Of a DNA stretch of 64,000 nucleotides, positions 26,228 through 33,277 are shown piece after piece (position 1 is the first letter of the stretch; each line of letters starts with the position of its first letter). Below the pieces are notes generated by a model that saw nothing but the letters and a program-made list of their open reading frames with translations, was not told where the DNA came from and ran no database searches. Origin of the DNA: Flavonifractor sp963557075 (GTDB lineage: Bacteria > Bacillota > Clostridia > Oscillospirales > Oscillospiraceae). The stretch spans positions 1 to 64,000 of the forward strand of contig CAUWDA010000004.1 of assembly GCA_963557075.1 (NCBI GenBank), read 5' to 3'. Both the position numbers and the translations under genes were made by a program.

Positions 26228-26407
26228 TTTGTGCCTGAATGGCGGTAGACGCTGTTGGTATCGCGGGTGTCGATGGGGCCCCGCAAAGCGGGGCGTACAT
26301 CAGCACGTACAAGCATTTTGCCGTAGGCAAAATCTTGCCGCAGGGCGAATTTACTTCGCCCGCGGAAGTGAAAAGGGTCCCTGGACAAATCGGAGATTTG
26401 GCCGGGC
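26188..26407 (+). repeat. 220-bp unit: efp 3' end plus multi-hairpin element
   Basis: The unit starts at 26188 inside efp. The gene end and stop are followed by 36 nt of spacer, then CGGGTGTCGAT (26264-26274), an inverted copy of efp 26183-26193, and the hairpin core beginning GGGGCCCCGC at 26275. The linkers GTACAAGC, TCTTGCCGC and AAAAGGGTCCC correspond to those at the other loci, while several stems differ in sequence but still pair. After the core, 41 nt matching 26188-26228 reappear at 26408. Confidence 0.9.
26228..26407 (+). mobile_element. Candidate non-autonomous hairpin element at efp
   Basis: The non-coding part of the 220-bp unit. Stem 1 is CCCCGC/GCGGGG with loop AAA, stem 3 is ATTTTGCC/GGCAAAAT and stem 4 is GGGCGAA/TTCGCCC. 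No coding capacity for a transposase. Confidence 0.6.
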
Positions 26408-26448
26408 CACCCGTACCGGCGAGTACCTGGAGCGCTGCAAGGGCTAAT
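26408..26448 (+). pseudogene. Second copy of the efp 3' end
   Basis: 41 nt identical to 26188-26228, including the TAA (26445-26447). There are no substitutions, unlike the relics at the other two loci, so this event may be the most recent. Confidence 0.85.
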
Positions 26449-26644
26449 CAATGTCCAGGGGGCATCCAATGCCCCCTAGATACAAATGGGCCGCGCCGCA
26501 GAGCGGCACAACCCATTTGATACCCCCGGTTTCGCGCCCCGTGGCGCGGGTCGAGGTGTTTTCGGGTGAAGTGAATTCCCCCGAAAACAGATTCCTATTC
26601 TATTGGCCCTTCGTGGCCGACAACTGAGAAAAGGAGAACCAGTT
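26449..26644 (+). repeat. Hairpin cluster between efp and the CD1247-like gene
   Basis: Serial palindromes of a different make: AGGGGGCAT/ATGCCCCCT, CAAATGGG/CCCATTTG enclosing CGCCGC/GCGGC, CGCGCC/GGCGCG, and TGTTTTCGGG/CCCGAAAACA. The segment near 26516-26550 (TTTGATACCCC, then a CGCGCCCCGTGGCGCG hairpin) recurs at about 43440 after the DUF1385 gene. Confidence 0.7.
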
Positions 26645-27106
26645 ATGACGATTTCTGAGAAGGTCGCGTATCTGAAGGGCCTGGCTGAGGGCCTGAATAT
26701 CGACACCGAGAAGTCCAAGGAGGGCAAGCTCATCTCCGTGATGATCGGCATCCTGGAGGAGATCGGGATGTCCATCGAGGACCTGGAGGAGAACACTGTG
26801 GCTCTGGGTGAGGAGATCGACGCCATCTCCGACGACCTGTCCGACGTGGAGAAGGTCGTCTATGAGGAAGAGGACGACGAGGATGACGACTGCTGCTGCG
26901 AGGACGACTTCTTCGAGACCGAGTGCCCCAACTGCGGGGAGACTCTGGTCATCGACGAGACCGTTCTGGACGAGGGCGTGATCCAGTGCCCCAACTGCAA
27001 GCAGAAGTTCGCTCTGGACCTGTCCGACGACTGCTGCTGCGGCGATGAGGACGAGGACGACTGCGGCTGTGGCTGCGGCTGTGAGGACCATGCCCACGAG
27101 GACTGA
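26645..27106 (+). CDS. CD1247-type N-terminal domain protein, acidic and Cys-rich
   Basis: 153 residues. The N-terminal part (about 1-75, MTISEKVAYLKGLAEGLNI to an acidic coiled region) matches the CD1247 N-terminal domain of clostridia. A zinc-ribbon-like pair follows, CPNCGE (about 98) and CPNCKQ (about 116). Then come a CCCG cluster and a CGCGCGCE tail ending in HAHED. Aspartate and glutamate runs dominate. Function unknown; metal binding is likely from cysteine spacing. AAAAGGAG supports the ATG. A terminator follows. Confidence 0.8.
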   Translation: MTISEKVAYLKGLAEGLNIDTEKSKEGKLISVMIGILEEIGMSIEDLEENTVALGEEIDAISDDLSDVEKVVYEEEDDEDDDCCCEDDFFETECPNCGETLVIDETVLDEGVIQCPNCKQKFALDLSDDCCCGDEDEDDCGCGCGCEDHAHED

Positions 27107-27128
27107 GTCCACATAATATGTGTATCAA

Positions 27129-27161
27129 GGGGGGCGCCGCGTCTGCGGCGCTCCTCTTTTT
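27129..27161 (+). terminator. Terminator of the CD1247-like gene
   Basis: GGCGCCGC/GCGGCGC stem with loop GTCT, followed by TTTTT. Confidence 0.8.
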
Positions 27162-27272
27162 ATCCCCATTTTGCCTGCTGATGGTGGAAAACTGCCGCCT
27201 TTCTGTGGAGAAAGTCAGGACAGATCCCCGCGCGGCCGGTTGGATTTTGGTGAAAATGGCGGGGGATGTCTC

Positions 27273-27302
27273 TTGCGCCGCTGCCGGACGGCGTAGTATA
27301 AT
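27273..27302 (+). promoter_or_regulatory. Promoter of feoAB
   Basis: TTGCGC, 18-bp spacer, TATAAT, 47 bp before the ATG. Confidence 0.65.
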
Positions 27303-27348
27303 GAGACTGGATTAGATATGATTAACTTTGCAGGTGGATAAGAACGAC

Positions 27349-29805
27349 ATGAAGATAGAAGAGACTCAAAACTGCAAAACGCTGGAGGAGGTCCGCCCCG
27401 GAGAACAGGGCACCATCCTCCGGGTGGGAAATGACCGGGGGCCGGTGAAGCGCCGCCTGGTGGATATGGGCCTGACCCCCGGCACGCAGGTCATGGTGCG
27501 GAAGGTGGCCCCCTTTGGCGACCCGATCGAGCTGAATCTCCGGGGCTATGAGCTGTCCCTGCGGAAGTCGGACGCGGCCCAGATCCTCATTGCCACCGGC
27601 GAGGAGGGGGAGCGGCAGGCCCAGGCCCGCCGGCAGCGCATCGGCATGGTGCAGCATCTGCCCGATGAGGAGACGCTGCGCCGGATGAGCGCCGACCACG
27701 CCCATGAGGCCGCCGAGCACATCGGCGTACCGGACTATGCCAGCCATGACGACCGGGAGATGAAGCTGGCCCTGGTGGGCAACCCCAACTGCGGCAAGAC
27801 CACCCTGTTCAATGCCCTCACCGGGTCCAACCAGTATGTGGGCAACTGGCCCGGCGTGACGGTGGAGAAGAAGGAGGGCAGGGCCCAGGTAGACGGAAAG
27901 GACGTCACGGTGGTGGATCTGCCCGGCATCTACTCCCTGTCCCCCTACTCCATGGAGGAGATCGTAGCCCGGGATTTCATCGTGGGGGAGCGGCCCGACG
28001 CGATCATCGACATCATCGACGCCACCAACATCGAGCGCAACCTCTACCTGACCACCCAGCTGCTGGAGCTGGAGCGGCCCATGGTCATCGCCCTCAACTT
28101 CATGGACGAGGTGGAAAAGCGGGGGGATAAGATCGACGTGGACCGGCTGTCCCGGGAGCTGGGGGTGCCGGTGATCCCCATTACGGCCCGCTCTGGGGAA
28201 AACATTCAGGAACTGCTGGAGGTGGCCCATCGCCAGATGCATGTGGGGGTCACCCTGGAGCCGGACGACCTGTACGACGCCTTTACCCATCAGATCCATC
28301 ACAAGGTGGGCGAGCTGATCCACGACAAGGCCTATGAGGCCGGTATTCCGGCCCACTGGGCGTCCATCAAGCTCATCGAAGGCGATACGCTGGTGGAGGA
28401 GACGCTGGGCCTGAGCGGCGTGGAGCGGGCGGCCATTGAGGGGGTCTGCCGGGAGTATGAGAGCGCCTATGAGCTGGGCGACCGGGAGACCCTGATCGCC
28501 GACGCCCGGTATCAGTTTATTCAAAGGGTGGTGGACGGCTGTATCCAGCGGGGACGGCCCCTGGGCGCGCCCACCCTGTCCGACCGGATCGACGCCATCG
28601 TCACCCACAAGGTGCTGGCCATCCCGGTGTTCCTGCTGCTGATGCTGGCCATGTTCGCCCTCACCTTCGGGCCGGGCCAGATGCTGTCCGACGGGGTGGA
28701 GACACTTGTGGGCGGCTATTTTGCCGAGTGGGTGCGGGGCTTGCTGGTCTCTGCCGGTACCGCCCCCTGGGTGGAGGCCCTGCTGGTGGACGGCGTCATC
28801 GCCGGTGTGGGCGGAGTGCTGGTATTCCTGCCCCAGATCGCCATTCTCTTCCTCTTCCTGTCCTTCCTGGAGGACTCCGGCTATATGGCCCGGGCGGCCT
28901 TCATTATGGACCGGCTGCTCCGCCGGTTCGGCCTGTCCGGCAAGGCATTTATCCCCATGCTGATGGGCTTTGGCTGTACGGTGCCCGCGGTCATGGGCGC
29001 CCGCACCATGGAAAATGAAAAGGACCGCCGCATGACCATCATGCTGGTGCCCTTCATGTCCTGCTCCGCCCGGCTGCCGGTGTACGGCCTGCTCACCGCC
29101 GCCTTCTTCCCCAAGTACGGCGGTTTGGTGGTGTTCTCCCTCTACCTGCTGGGCCTGGTCTTTGCCATCCTCTCGGGGATCCTGCTGAAGAAGCTGGTGT
29201 TCAAGGGGGAGCCTGCCGCCTTTGTGCTGGAGCTGCCCCCCTACCGTCTGCCCACCCTGAAGAACATCGCCCTCCACGTGTGGGAGAAGGTAAAGGGCTT
29301 TCTGGTGAAGGCGGGCACCCTCATTCTGGCCATGAGTGTGCTGCTGTGGTTCTTACAGAGCTTCGGCTTTGAGGGGGGCGCTTTCGGCATGGTGAGCGAC
29401 GAGGCCAATTCCATTCTGGGAGCGGTGGGCTCCTTCCTGGCGCCCATCTTTATCCCGCTGGGCTTCGGCACCTGGCAGGCGGCGGTGGCCCTCCTCTCCG
29501 GCCTGGTGGCCAAGGAGATGGTGGTGTCCTCCATGAGCATGTTCTACGGCTTTTCTATCACGGCCAGCGGCGCGGCCATCGCCGCCGCTCTGGGCGGCAC
29601 CTTCCAGAGCCCCCTGGCGGCCTATTCCTTCCTGGTGTTCGTGCTGCTCTATGTGCCCTGCGTGGCGGCGGTATCCACCATCCGGAAGGAGATGAACTCC
29701 GTCAAGTGGACCCTGGTCTCCGTGCTCTGGCAGCTGGGGGCGGCCTGGCTGGGCTCCTTCCTGGTGTACCAGATCGGATCTCTTGTGCTGCGGGTGATAG
29801 CGTAA
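27349..29805 (+). CDS. feoB: Ferrous iron transporter, FeoA-FeoB fusion
   Basis: 818 residues. An N-terminal FeoA SH3-like domain (about residues 10-85; VKRRLVDMGLTPGTQVMV, FGDPIELNLRGYELSLRKSDA) is joined by an acidic/histidine linker (about 95-130) to a complete FeoB. FeoB has a G domain with GNPNCGKTTLFN (about 144), GNWPGVTVEKKEG, DLPG and NFMD, followed by two Gate domains (FGCTVPAVMGART, MSCSARLPVY, GLVAKEMVVSSM). It imports Fe2+ across the membrane. ATG 27349 is preferred, with AGGTGG upstream, over TTG 27328. Its stop overlaps the next start by 1 bp. Confidence 0.95.
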   Translation: MKIEETQNCKTLEEVRPGEQGTILRVGNDRGPVKRRLVDMGLTPGTQVMVRKVAPFGDPIELNLRGYELSLRKSDAAQILIATGEEGERQAQARRQRIGMVQHLPDEETLRRMSADHAHEAAEHIGVPDYASHDDREMKLALVGNPNCGKTTLFNALTGSNQYVGNWPGVTVEKKEGRAQVDGKDVTVVDLPGIYSLSPYSMEEIVARDFIVGERPDAIIDIIDATNIERNLYLTTQLLELERPMVIALNFMDEVEKRGDKIDVDRLSRELGVPVIPITARSGENIQELLEVAHRQMHVGVTLEPDDLYDAFTHQIHHKVGELIHDKAYEAGIPAHWASIKLIEGDTLVEETLGLSGVERAAIEGVCREYESAYELGDRETLIADARYQFIQRVVDGCIQRGRPLGAPTLSDRIDAIVTHKVLAIPVFLLLMLAMFALTFGPGQMLSDGVETLVGGYFAEWVRGLLVSAGTAPWVEALLVDGVIAGVGGVLVFLPQIAILFLFLSFLEDSGYMARAAFIMDRLLRRFGLSGKAFIPMLMGFGCTVPAVMGARTMENEKDRRMTIMLVPFMSCSARLPVYGLLTAAFFPKYGGLVVFSLYLLGLVFAILSGILLKKLVFKGEPAAFVLELPPYRLPTLKNIALHVWEKVKGFLVKAGTLILAMSVLLWFLQSFGFEGGAFGMVSDEANSILGAVGSFLAPIFIPLGFGTWQAAVALLSGLVAKEMVVSSMSMFYGFSITASGAAIAAALGGTFQSPLAAYSFLVFVLLYVPCVAAVSTIRKEMNSVKWTLVSVLWQLGAAWLGSFLVYQIGSLVLRVIA

Positions 29806-29966
29806 TGAAATATGTGATCTATCTCGGTGTGGCTGCTCTGGTGATCTGGGCGGCGGCCTACCTGATCTACCGGTTCCACCAGAGCCTGAAGGGCAAGCGG
29901 GGGTGCGGCTGCGGCGGCTGCTCCAGCTGCCCCCACACCGGCTGCCGCCACCGGGAATCATCGTAG
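29805..29966 (+). CDS. FeoB-associated Cys-rich membrane protein
   Basis: 53 residues: one transmembrane helix (about 4-22), a basic linker and a cysteine cluster GCGCGGCSSCPHTGC. This is the pattern of the small FeoB-associated protein family, functionally comparable in place to FeoC. It starts at the overlapping TAATG of feoB, so it is coupled to it. Confidence 0.88.
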   Translation: MKYVIYLGVAALVIWAAAYLIYRFHQSLKGKRGCGCGGCSSCPHTGCRHRESS

Positions 29967-30011
29967 GGGCGCACCTGTGGATGCGCCGGGCTGTCCCAAG
30001 GAGGTTTTCTT

Positions 30012-30737
30012 ATGGACAACAAGCAGAAACAGCTTCAGGACTGGATCAGCGAGAGTGGGAGCATCGTCTTTTTCGGCGGGGCGGGGGTGAGCACGGAGTC
30101 CGGCATCCCGGATTTCCGCAGCGTGGACGGCCTGTATAACCAGCAGTATGCCTATCCGCCGGAGACCATTCTGAGCCACACCTTCTTCCAGAGGGACCCG
30201 GAGGAGTTCTACCGGTTCTACCACAACAAGATGCTTTTCCCCGACGCCAGGCCCAACGCCGCCCACTTGAAGCTGGCGGAGTTGGAGCGGGCGGGAAAGC
30301 TGAAAGCGGTGGTGACCCAGAATATCGACGGGCTCCATCAGGCGGCGGGCAGCGTCAATGTCTACGAGCTCCACGGCTCGGTCCACCGCAACTACTGCAT
30401 GAAGTGCCGCCAGTTTTACGACCTGGACTTCATGATAAAGCAGGAGGGGGTCCCCCGCTGCCCGGTGTGCGGAGGGATGATCAAGCCCGACGTGGTGCTC
30501 TACGAGGAGTCTCTGGATCAGGATACCATCGAGGGGGCCGTGGAAGCCATCTCCCGGGCGGATATGCTCATCATCGGCGGCACCTCTCTGGCGGTCTATC
30601 CGGCGGCGGGGCTGATCCGCTACTACCGGGGCCATAAGCTGACCCTGATCAATAAAAGTACCACGCCCTACGATGGGGAGGCCGATCTGGTGATCAACCG
30701 CCCCATCGGAGAGGTCCTGGGCGGGATCTCCTTATAA
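30012..30737 (+). CDS. NAD-dependent protein deacylase (sirtuin)
   Basis: 241 residues. It removes acyl groups from lysines using NAD+. Class U/M-like sirtuin motifs are GAGVSTESGIPDFRS, TQNIDGLHQAAG, catalytic His in YELHGS, zinc cysteines CMKC and CPVC, IKPDVVLYEE, and GGTSLAVYPAAG. AAGGAGG precedes the ATG. It is separated from feoAB by 45 bp without a terminator, so it may belong to the same transcript. Confidence 0.95.
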   Translation: MDNKQKQLQDWISESGSIVFFGGAGVSTESGIPDFRSVDGLYNQQYAYPPETILSHTFFQRDPEEFYRFYHNKMLFPDARPNAAHLKLAELERAGKLKAVVTQNIDGLHQAAGSVNVYELHGSVHRNYCMKCRQFYDLDFMIKQEGVPRCPVCGGMIKPDVVLYEESLDQDTIEGAVEAISRADMLIIGGTSLAVYPAAGLIRYYRGHKLTLINKSTTPYDGEADLVINRPIGEVLGGISL

Positions 30738-30744
30738 ACCAAAG

Positions 30745-30782
30745 ACGGGCCTGCTGTGCTGAGCTTGCAGCGGGCCCGTTTT
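30745..30782 (+). terminator. Terminator of the sirtuin gene
   Basis: ACGGGCCTGCTG (30745-30756) pairs, with one G-T, with CAGCGGGCCCGT (30768-30779), then T residues. Confidence 0.75.
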
Positions 30783-30785
30783 CTC

Positions 30786-30814
30786 TTGCCAACGGCCGCC
30801 CTTCCCGGTATAAT
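30786..30814 (+). promoter_or_regulatory. Promoter of the AlbA-type gene
   Basis: TTGCCA, 17-bp spacer, TATAAT, 30 bp before the ATG. Confidence 0.7.
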
Positions 30815-30844
30815 AGGGGCACAACAGAAGGGGAGGCCGGGTCT

Positions 30845-31300
30845 ATGTTTGACTTTACGCAGATCAGCCGCTACCGGGAGAACAACCGCCTGGAGGCCAA
30901 GCTGGCCACCGGCGGTCTGCCCCACAGCATCTGGGAGACCTATTCCGCGTTCGCCAACAGCTACGGCGGGGTGATCCTGCTGGGCGTGGAGGAGCTGCCC
31001 GACCGCAGCCTGCGGGTGCAGGGCCTGCTGGACCCCCAGGGCATGGTAGAGGAGCTTATTGCCGGGCTGGACGATCCGGCGGTGGTCAGCATCAACCTCC
31101 TGGGGGAGGAGGATATCCAGATCCTCCATGTGGACGGCGGGGATATCGTGGCGGTCATGGTGCCCATGGCCCCGCGGGACCAGCTGCCGGTGTATATCGG
31201 CAGAGACCTGCGCCGGGGGTCCTATCGCCGCAGCGGGGACGGGGATTATCACTGTACCCAGGCGGAGCTGAACGCTATGCTGGGCGGACGGTCCCACTGA
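30845..31300 (+). CDS. AlbA_2/Schlafen-type putative DNA-binding domain protein
   Basis: 151 residues. It begins ISRYRENNRLEAKLATGGLPHSIWETYSAFANSYGGVILLGVEE, the typical AlbA_2 (divergent AAA-4) fold with the ExK motif, and ends PVYIGRDLRRGSYRRSGDGDYHCTQ. In larger proteins this domain precedes an HTH; here it stands alone, which suggests a short stand-alone version. GGGAGGCCGGGTCT precedes the start. Function unknown. Confidence 0.82.
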   Translation: MFDFTQISRYRENNRLEAKLATGGLPHSIWETYSAFANSYGGVILLGVEELPDRSLRVQGLLDPQGMVEELIAGLDDPAVVSINLLGEEDIQILHVDGGDIVAVMVPMAPRDQLPVYIGRDLRRGSYRRSGDGDYHCTQAELNAMLGGRSH

Positions 31301-31348
31301 GCACTTTTTGCGGGCAAAAAGCCCGTTGCAACCGGAAGTTTACGGGGA

Positions 31349-31395
31349 AAAACCTAAATGCAACCGGAAATTGGTTCCGGTTGCATTTAGGTTTT
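31349..31395. repeat. Perfect 21-bp inverted repeat (operator or foldback)
   Basis: 31349-31369 is exactly complementary to 31375-31395, with a 5-nt spacer. The half GCAACCGGAA also occurs once more at 31328-31337. The right arm contains the -35 of the XRE gene promoter. Confidence 0.85.
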
Positions 31396-31408
31396 GGTAT
31401 GTTATAGC
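31381..31408 (+). promoter_or_regulatory. Promoter of the XRE membrane regulator
   Basis: TTGCAT (31381-31386) inside the inverted repeat, 16-bp spacer, TATAGC (31403-31408), 23 bp before the ATG. Confidence 0.5.
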
Positions 31409-31431
31409 CACCTTGAGAGGAGGCAGAGATC

Positions 31432-32358
31432 ATGAGTTTTGGAACGAATTTACAGTTTTTGCGGGACCGGGCGGGCATGACCCAGGAGGAGCTGGCCGAG
31501 CAGCTTCAGGTCTCCCGGCAGTCGGTGAGCAAGTGGGAGTCGGACACCAGCTTTCCGGAGATGGAAAAGCTGCTGGTGCTGTGCGAGATTTTCCATACCG
31601 ATCTGGACACCCTGCTGCGGGGGGATGTGCGGGAGAGCTACCAGACGGACGCCGCCGGGTATGACCGGTTCATGAACTGGTTTTCCAACTGCGTGGCCCT
31701 GGGTGTGGGACTGATCCTGCTGGCCCTGTCGCTGGGAATGGGCCTGGTGGGGTGGTTCGGCGCGCCTGAGGTGGTGATCCCCGCGGTGCTGCTGACCGGC
31801 GTGGCCGTGGCAGTGACCCTCTTTGTGGTGGCCGGCATCCGCTATGACCGGTTTGAAAAGGAGCATCCGGTGCTTCAAGATTTCTACGCCAAAGAGCAGC
31901 GGGAGCGCTTTCTCGAGCGGTTCCCGCTCCTCATCGCCCTCCCCATCGCTGCCATCCTGGTGGGCGTGGTGTGGCTGGTGCTGCTGGGGGAAGCCGCGGA
32001 GCGGAAAGGCGAGCTGGCCGAGCTGAGTTTGACAGCCGGGTTCCTGTTTATTGTGGCCTGTGCGGTGACGGTGCTGGTGTGGACCGGGCTGCGCCGGAGC
32101 AAGTATGACATTGAAGGCTGGAACAAGGAGCACGACCCCAGCCCGGAGGCGGTGGCCCTCCGCAAAAAGGAGAGCTGGATCTGCGGGGCCATCATGATCG
32201 GCGCCACCGTGCTCTACCTGATCGTGGGCTTTGGCGCTATGGCCATGGCGGGCGATTACGGCAACGACTGGGGATGGCGCTGGGGCTGGATCGTCTATCC
32301 TGTGGCCGGGACGCTCTGCCTTCTGGTCTCCCACCTGCTCCACAAAGGGGAGGAATAG
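31432..32358 (+). CDS. XRE-family HTH regulator with polytopic membrane domain
   Basis: 308 residues. An N-terminal Cro/C1 HTH (about 5-62; DRAGMTQEELAEQLQVSRQSVSKWE, FPEMEKLLVLCEIF) is linked to a membrane domain with about six hydrophobic segments (first near 85-110, last near 285-303), interrupted by a charged cytoplasmic stretch (RYDRFEKEHPVLQDFYAKEQRERF). This architecture is common in clostridia and probably senses membrane stress. GAGAGGAGGC precedes the ATG. The preceding perfect palindrome suggests autoregulation. Confidence 0.85.
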   Translation: MSFGTNLQFLRDRAGMTQEELAEQLQVSRQSVSKWESDTSFPEMEKLLVLCEIFHTDLDTLLRGDVRESYQTDAAGYDRFMNWFSNCVALGVGLILLALSLGMGLVGWFGAPEVVIPAVLLTGVAVAVTLFVVAGIRYDRFEKEHPVLQDFYAKEQRERFLERFPLLIALPIAAILVGVVWLVLLGEAAERKGELAELSLTAGFLFIVACAVTVLVWTGLRRSKYDIEGWNKEHDPSPEAVALRKKESWICGAIMIGATVLYLIVGFGAMAMAGDYGNDWGWRWGWIVYPVAGTLCLLVSHLLHKGEE

Positions 32359-32360
32359 GG

Positions 32361-32374
32361 GGAGTCCGGACTCC
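32361..32374. repeat. 14-bp perfect palindrome after the XRE gene
   Basis: GGAGTCCGGACTCC two bases after the stop codon. It has no spacer and only a short T-run, so it is a poor terminator. Confidence 0.5.
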
Positions 32375-32449
32375 TTTGGGTAATTTGGACAAAAAAAGGC
32401 GGAGTATTTTAGGCTGGTCGCCAAAATATCACTTTGGGCGCCCCGCGGC

Positions 32450-32478
32450 TTGCTTTTTGCGGGGCGCCTTGCTATGAT
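32450..32478 (+). promoter_or_regulatory. Promoter of glpP and the glycerol operon
   Basis: TTGCTT, 17-bp spacer, TATGAT. The -35 lies in the loop of a GGCGCCCCGC/GCGGGGCGCC hairpin (32438-32469). Confidence 0.6.
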
Positions 32479-32511
32479 AATACTGTCCTCTGTGCAGAAG
32501 AGCGGTAGAGT

Positions 32512-32546
32512 GCGCAAGGCGGCCCAAGGCTGCTTTGCGTCTTTTT
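32512..32546 (+). promoter_or_regulatory. Leader attenuator before glpP
   Basis: GCGCAAGGCGGCC pairs, with several G-U pairs, with GGCTGCTTTGCGT, then C and TTTTT, 35 nt before the glpP start. It is a terminator-like hairpin inside a leader, the kind of structure GlpP opens in Bacillus when glycerol-3-phosphate is present. Confidence 0.6.
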
Positions 32547-32583
32547 ATATCCTCCCGCCGGGGACGGAAGAGAGGCGAGGACC

Positions 32584-33153
32584 ATGAACTGCACAAGTCT
32601 GCTGGAGCTGCTGGCCGACGGGCCGGTGATCGCCGCCGTCAAGGATGAGGCCGGGCTGGCCGCCGCCCTGGAGAGCGAGGTGGCCGTCCTGTTCCTGCTC
32701 TACGGCGACATCCTGACCATCGGGGAGCAGGTGGACCGGGTCCATCAGGCGGGCAAGCGGGCCTTCGTCCACCTGGACCTGATCGACGGCCTGTCCGCCC
32801 GGGAGGTCTCCGCCGACTTTATCGCCCGGCATACCGCCGCCGACGGGGTGATCTCCACCAAGGCCCCGCTGACCCGGCGGGCCAGAGAGCTGGGGCTGGT
32901 GGCCATCCAGCGGGTCTTTCTGCTGGACTCCATGGCCCTGAAAAACGTGGCGCGCCATTTTTCCCAGGAGTCCGCCGACCTGGTGGAGGTGCTGCCCGGC
33001 CTGATGCCCAAGATTATCCGCCAGCTGTGCCAGACCACGGGAAAGCCCATCATTGCCGGCGGGCTGATCTCCGACAAGGAGGATGTGACCGGCGCTCTGG
33101 GCGCCGGCGCGGTGGCGGTGTCCTCCACCGATCCCGCCGTCTGGGCTATGTAG
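32584..33153 (+). CDS. glpP: Glycerol uptake operon antiterminator GlpP
   Basis: 189 residues, the standard length of GlpP, a TIM-barrel-like RNA-binding antiterminator responding to glycerol-3-phosphate. VIAAVKDEAGLAAAL, VHLDLIDGLS, DGVISTKAPLTRRARELGL, LPGLMPKIIRQL and IIAGGLISDKEDVTGALGAGAVAVSST are the family pattern. GAGGCGAGG precedes the ATG. It lies between two attenuator hairpins and heads the glp genes, so it can control both itself and the downstream enzymes. Confidence 0.93.
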   Translation: MNCTSLLELLADGPVIAAVKDEAGLAAALESEVAVLFLLYGDILTIGEQVDRVHQAGKRAFVHLDLIDGLSAREVSADFIARHTAADGVISTKAPLTRRARELGLVAIQRVFLLDSMALKNVARHFSQESADLVEVLPGLMPKIIRQLCQTTGKPIIAGGLISDKEDVTGALGAGAVAVSSTDPAVWAM

Positions 33154-33180
33154 ATCCTATATCGTTGTTTCCAGAGAGTG

Positions 33181-33231
33181 AGAGTGAAACAGAGCGTCCC
33201 CCTGGGGGAGGCTTTGTTTTGCTCTTTTTTT
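33181..33231 (+). promoter_or_regulatory. Second attenuator between glpP and the oxidoreductase genes
   Basis: AGAGTGAAACAGAGC (33181-33195) pairs through G-U pairs with GCTTTGTTTTGCTCT (33211-33225), with an inner TCCCC/GGGGA stem, followed by seven T residues. It could reduce readthrough from glpP into the catabolic genes until GlpP acts. Confidence 0.6.
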
Positions 33232-33277
33232 GCTATGGAAACGCAGCGCATGAAGACTTATACCAGGAGGTTTTATC

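Noticed and set aside
23551..26448. Ordinary insertion sequence with target-site duplication
   Set aside because: The repeated segment (41-67 nt) is far longer than known target duplications, partly diverged at silent sites, and no terminal inverted repeats or transposase are present.
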